Shown here: positions 41,845 to 44,072 of the stretch, in pieces
Numbering within the stretch: the stretch's first letter is position 1
Layout of the letters: each line of letters opens with the position of its first letter
Source: Gnetum montanum
Lineage: Eukaryota > Streptophyta > Gnetopsida > Gnetales > Gnetaceae
Length of the DNA: 44,072 nt
Direction: 5' to 3'
Assembly (NCBI GenBank): GCA_015680685.1
Contig: MNCI01034058.1
Span: 453,601-497,672 of the forward strand
The notes under the pieces: model-generated
Told to the model about the DNA's origin: nothing
Databases searched by the model: none
Seen by the model: the letters and a program-made list of their open reading frames with translations, nothing else
Position numbers and translations under genes: made by a program

Positions 41845-42330
41845 TATAGCTTGACCTTTTATCAAGGCTTGCACAATGTAATGTAGGTCAAACTCCGTTG
41901 TTATTGCTTTTCATTGTATGATATGACTACTTTCGTAGATGTTCATTGTGATTTCTTGAAGAACATTATTTTTGCAAATGATGTTGACTTGACTGCAGAA
42001 ATGGTAATGCCTCTACTTCTTCAGTGAGAAGACTAAGACAAGGTAATTATTTTCCACATCATTGTATTTCACTTCATGGGCCACTAATGCATGGATCGGG
42101 TAGTAAACTAGGATCCTTGTGCCATCATCTCACTTTTGGCAAAGTAGAGAACTGATGGATGCGTCAAAAGTGGTAAGGTAAATGTAAAAGGATTTATCTC
42201 CTTATGGAGGTTGGACCGTAGGAAGTTGAGCCAGCTCTTGCTTAATATTGTAAAATTCTTGTTGGCATTAAGCTGGCCACTTGAAGTGGGCTCCTTTTTT
42301 AAGAAAATGCTACATTGGCAGTAACTTGTA
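41845..42330 (-). pseudogene. Element E: RNase H
   Basis: Minus-strand frame from about 42175: DASISSLLCQK (first Asp), then VYYPIHALVAHEVKYNDVEN, LVFSLKKQRHYHF and VNIICKNN, closely parallel to the RNase H of element C. A TTEFDLHYIVQALIKGQ spacer then leads to the second RNase H. A few stops and substitutions. Confidence 0.8.
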
Positions 42331-42369
42331 GGTTAACCATGCAATAAACCTACATATGAACTGCAATCT

Positions 42370-43085
42370 ACCTTGTAACCTCATAGCTTCTTAAGGTTGG
42401 CCAAGGGTGCTAAGTTGGTTATGACCTTAACCTTGTCAGGATCTATGCGTATTCCTACTTTAGACACTACAAAATCAAGCATGCAACCCATTCTAACGCG
42501 AAAAACATACTTCTTGGAATTCAGCCTAAGATCATGTTTCAAGCAACATTTAAGCACTATGTCTAGATCATTTGCATGGTTTTGGACCACTTTGGAGTTA
42601 ACCGTGATGTCATCAATGTAATCATTAACCAAGCTTAGCATGTAATCGCTAAATATGTATGTCATTGCATGTTGATACATTGCTCCTACATTCTTGAGTC
42701 CAAATGGCATATGGTATAACAAAACGTACCCCAAGGGATCCTAAAGGTCATGCTGAGTTGGTGCTCAAGCTTTATCCTAATCTAGTTGTAGCCCGAGAAC
42801 AGATCCATAAAGGGTAACAAGGTGTGTCCAACTATGGTATCAATCAATTGATCAATACTAGGCAAAGGGAAGTCATCTTTAATGGTTGCCTTATTTAGAT
42901 CCCAGAAGTCCATGGAAATGCATATACTTCCATTTTTCTTGGGCACAACTACGATGTTGGAAACCTAGTTTACATAGTCAATGGCCCGAATGAAACCAGC
43001 TTTGTAAACCTTGGTCATTTCATCATAGATGGCCAATGCCACCTCAGGTATAACCTTGTATGCTTTCTATTTTACTAGTTTAATG
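42370..43085 (-). pseudogene. Element E: reverse transcriptase
   Basis: On the minus strand the N-terminal part reads VSNIVVVPKKNGSICISMDF, then WDLNKATIKDDFPLPSIDQL and PFMDLFSGYN (42980-42790). The open stretch 42734-42381 carries HMPFGLKNVGAMYQHAMTYI, the intact active site YIDDITV, LRLNSKKYVFRVRMG and VGIRIDPDKVKVI. Family Arg codons have become TGG at 42902-42904 (WDLN for RDLN) and CAT at 42669-42671 (YQHAM for YQRAM), both CpG-type transitions. One of the best preserved RT copies in the window. Confidence 0.92.
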
Positions 43086-43600
43086 CAAGGATCAAGGATG
43101 ATATTATGCTAGACTAGCCAAGGGTCGGGGCCTAACATGTCCTCATATGACCATGCAAAGGCCTTAATGTTATCTTTTAGCACCTTAGCGATGTCTTGGA
43201 CATGTTGGGGATCTGGCAAGAAGCTCAGTTTTAGCATTTTTGCCTCACCATTAGATGTAGCCATAGGGATCTCAATAAGGGGATACTTTGTGATGTCCCT
43301 TGCCTCTAGATCAAGAGCCTTAACTAAATGGTTAGGCTAGTCTAGTGGTGCCTCTACAGATGCTATGTATTCATTGTAAGTTGTAGGCTCAAGGTCTAGG
43401 CAATGTGGGTCGATGCGTCACTTGATATTGCCATGAGGTCCCATGAGGACCAAAGGTGAAAGGATCTACTCATGTATGGCCATGTCATGGTGTTGTAAAT
43501 AAACAAGAAATATGTTAAGTAGCACCTATCTTAACCCAGTTAATGTGCAAAAATGAATAAAAGCAATGCAATGAAAATTTTCCTAAGTATGCATACGGTC
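43086..43600 (-). pseudogene. Element E: pol linker upstream of RT, decayed
   Basis: By position it matches 24200-24690 of element C, the segment leading into RT. The minus-strand reading is stop-rich, and I could place only the final part (ending in 'KVYKAGFI', near 43020-43000) with the family. It holds one 67-codon plus-strand frame (43137-43340) that looks like a shadow of the antisense coding region. Confidence 0.5.
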
Positions 43601-43614
43601 TATAAAGAAGGGTA

Positions 43615-43685
43615 AGCATATGTATGCCAATTTTAGGACTCGACAAGCCATGCATGCTAGTTTTAGATCTTAGTATATCATAGAA
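43615..43685 (-). repeat. 29-bp minisatellite, array E1
   Basis: Two to three decayed units ('gtatgccaattttagga' at 43621, 'gcatgctagttttagat' at 43652), upstream of the RT of element E as array C2 is upstream of the C RT. Confidence 0.65.
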
Positions 43686-43689
43686 GCAT

Positions 43690-44072
43690 TAAATGTTCCC
43701 TTCTGGGGAAGGCTGGTTATGCTTGGGAAGTGAGATTGGCTCAAGCTTTCACTTGGCAATAAAAAGTTAAAAATTTTGGCTAAGTGTAGATGACTACACT
43801 CTCATCCAACTATGCTTTCAACCAACTACACTCACCCAAAAGTTGAAAACTTTGGCTAGGTGTGGAGTGCAATCATAAGTTGGTGGGTCATTAAATGACC
43901 CTGAGAGTGTATATAGGCATGTTTTTACTATGGGTAAGTTATCATTTTCAAACTTTCAAATGCAAAATTTAGAGCATAGTCTTGCCATTACTATTGTTTT
44001 GCACCACCAATGGACAACATAGTTTGAGCAAGATGATGCATCAAAGTGAATGCCTGCATCCAAGACTGGTGA
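43690..44072 (-). other. Element E internal spacer, start of repeat-rich non-coding region
   Basis: No coding match. 43790-43860 carries 'gactacactctc', 'aactatgctt' and 'actacactcaccc', the same motif family as the E LTR array at 37590-38200, together with a twice repeated 'aaagttgaaaactttggctaggtgt(a/g)g' segment (43760-43790 and 43840-43865). It corresponds to the C spacer at 17272-24685. Confidence 0.6.

Larger units (their letters stand above)
36538..44072 (-). mobile_element. Element E: Tat/Ogre-like Ty3/gypsy retrotransposon, 3' part (runs off the window)
   Basis: On the minus strand from the window edge: internal repeats, RT, RNase H, second RNase H, integrase, a repeat-rich spacer and the 3' LTR, the same order as element C. 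Protein motifs (DLNKATIKDDFPLP, YIDD, GGHI) are close to those of C, so the two belong to one family or sister families. The 5' part, gag and protease lie beyond 44072. The 3' LTR start is supported by similarity to the C LTR start (GAAGCACCACC versus GAAACACCACA) and to the preceding 70 bases. The left end is inferred from a TG (CA on the minus strand) at 36538 only. Confidence 0.85.

Overview
This is plant nuclear DNA made almost entirely of old, nested LTR retrotransposons. I found no host gene, rRNA, tRNA, CRISPR or bacterial feature. The base composition is AT-rich, CG dinucleotides look scarce, every retroelement gene carries stops or frameshifts, and LTR pairs have diverged. A large-genome plant, possibly a gymnosperm, fits this, but the species cannot be read from the sequence.

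Layout. The outermost layer is a Ty3/gypsy element on the + strand, seen as three split pieces: protease/RT (268-1364), RT to RNase H linker (8126-8487) and RNase H (33266-33530). Two elements have landed in it. Element A (1365-8125, +) has 1.2-kb LTRs, a Met-tRNA primer site, a SIRE/Maximus-like Copia gag and an ORF of the 'putative plant transposon protein' type, but no recognisable RT or integrase. Element B (8488-33265, -) is a full-length, heavily decayed Copia element with 0.86-0.89-kb LTRs and the order gag-protease-integrase-RT-RNase H.

Element C (11373-30298, +) is a 19-kb Tat/Ogre-like Ty3/gypsy element inserted in the integrase of B, with a GTAGT target duplication. It encodes gag, protease, RT, RNase H, a second (archaeal-type) RNase H and integrase. 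About 7.4 kb of repeat-rich non-coding DNA separates protease from RT, and a 621-base N gap removes the end of its 5' LTR. C is itself interrupted in its integrase by a 572-bp solo-LTR-like insertion (27190-27761) with an exact ATAGC duplication. The nesting is therefore four levels deep.

To the right lie fragments of minus-strand gypsy elements: a gag piece (33540-33965) next to a chromovirus-like protease/RT (33970-35000), then undiagnosed decayed DNA to 36537. Element E (36538 to the window end, -) is a relative of C. Its 3' LTR, a repeat-filled 3' spacer, integrase, two RNase H domains and RT are visible; its 5' end lies outside the window.

The most unusual material is the non-coding architecture shared by C and E. 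A 29-bp minisatellite sits at matching module boundaries in both. Element-specific hairpin motifs occur both in each element's LTR and in its internal repeats. C has an array of about 16 units with a period near 188 bp, and E has a 72-bp in-frame repeat.
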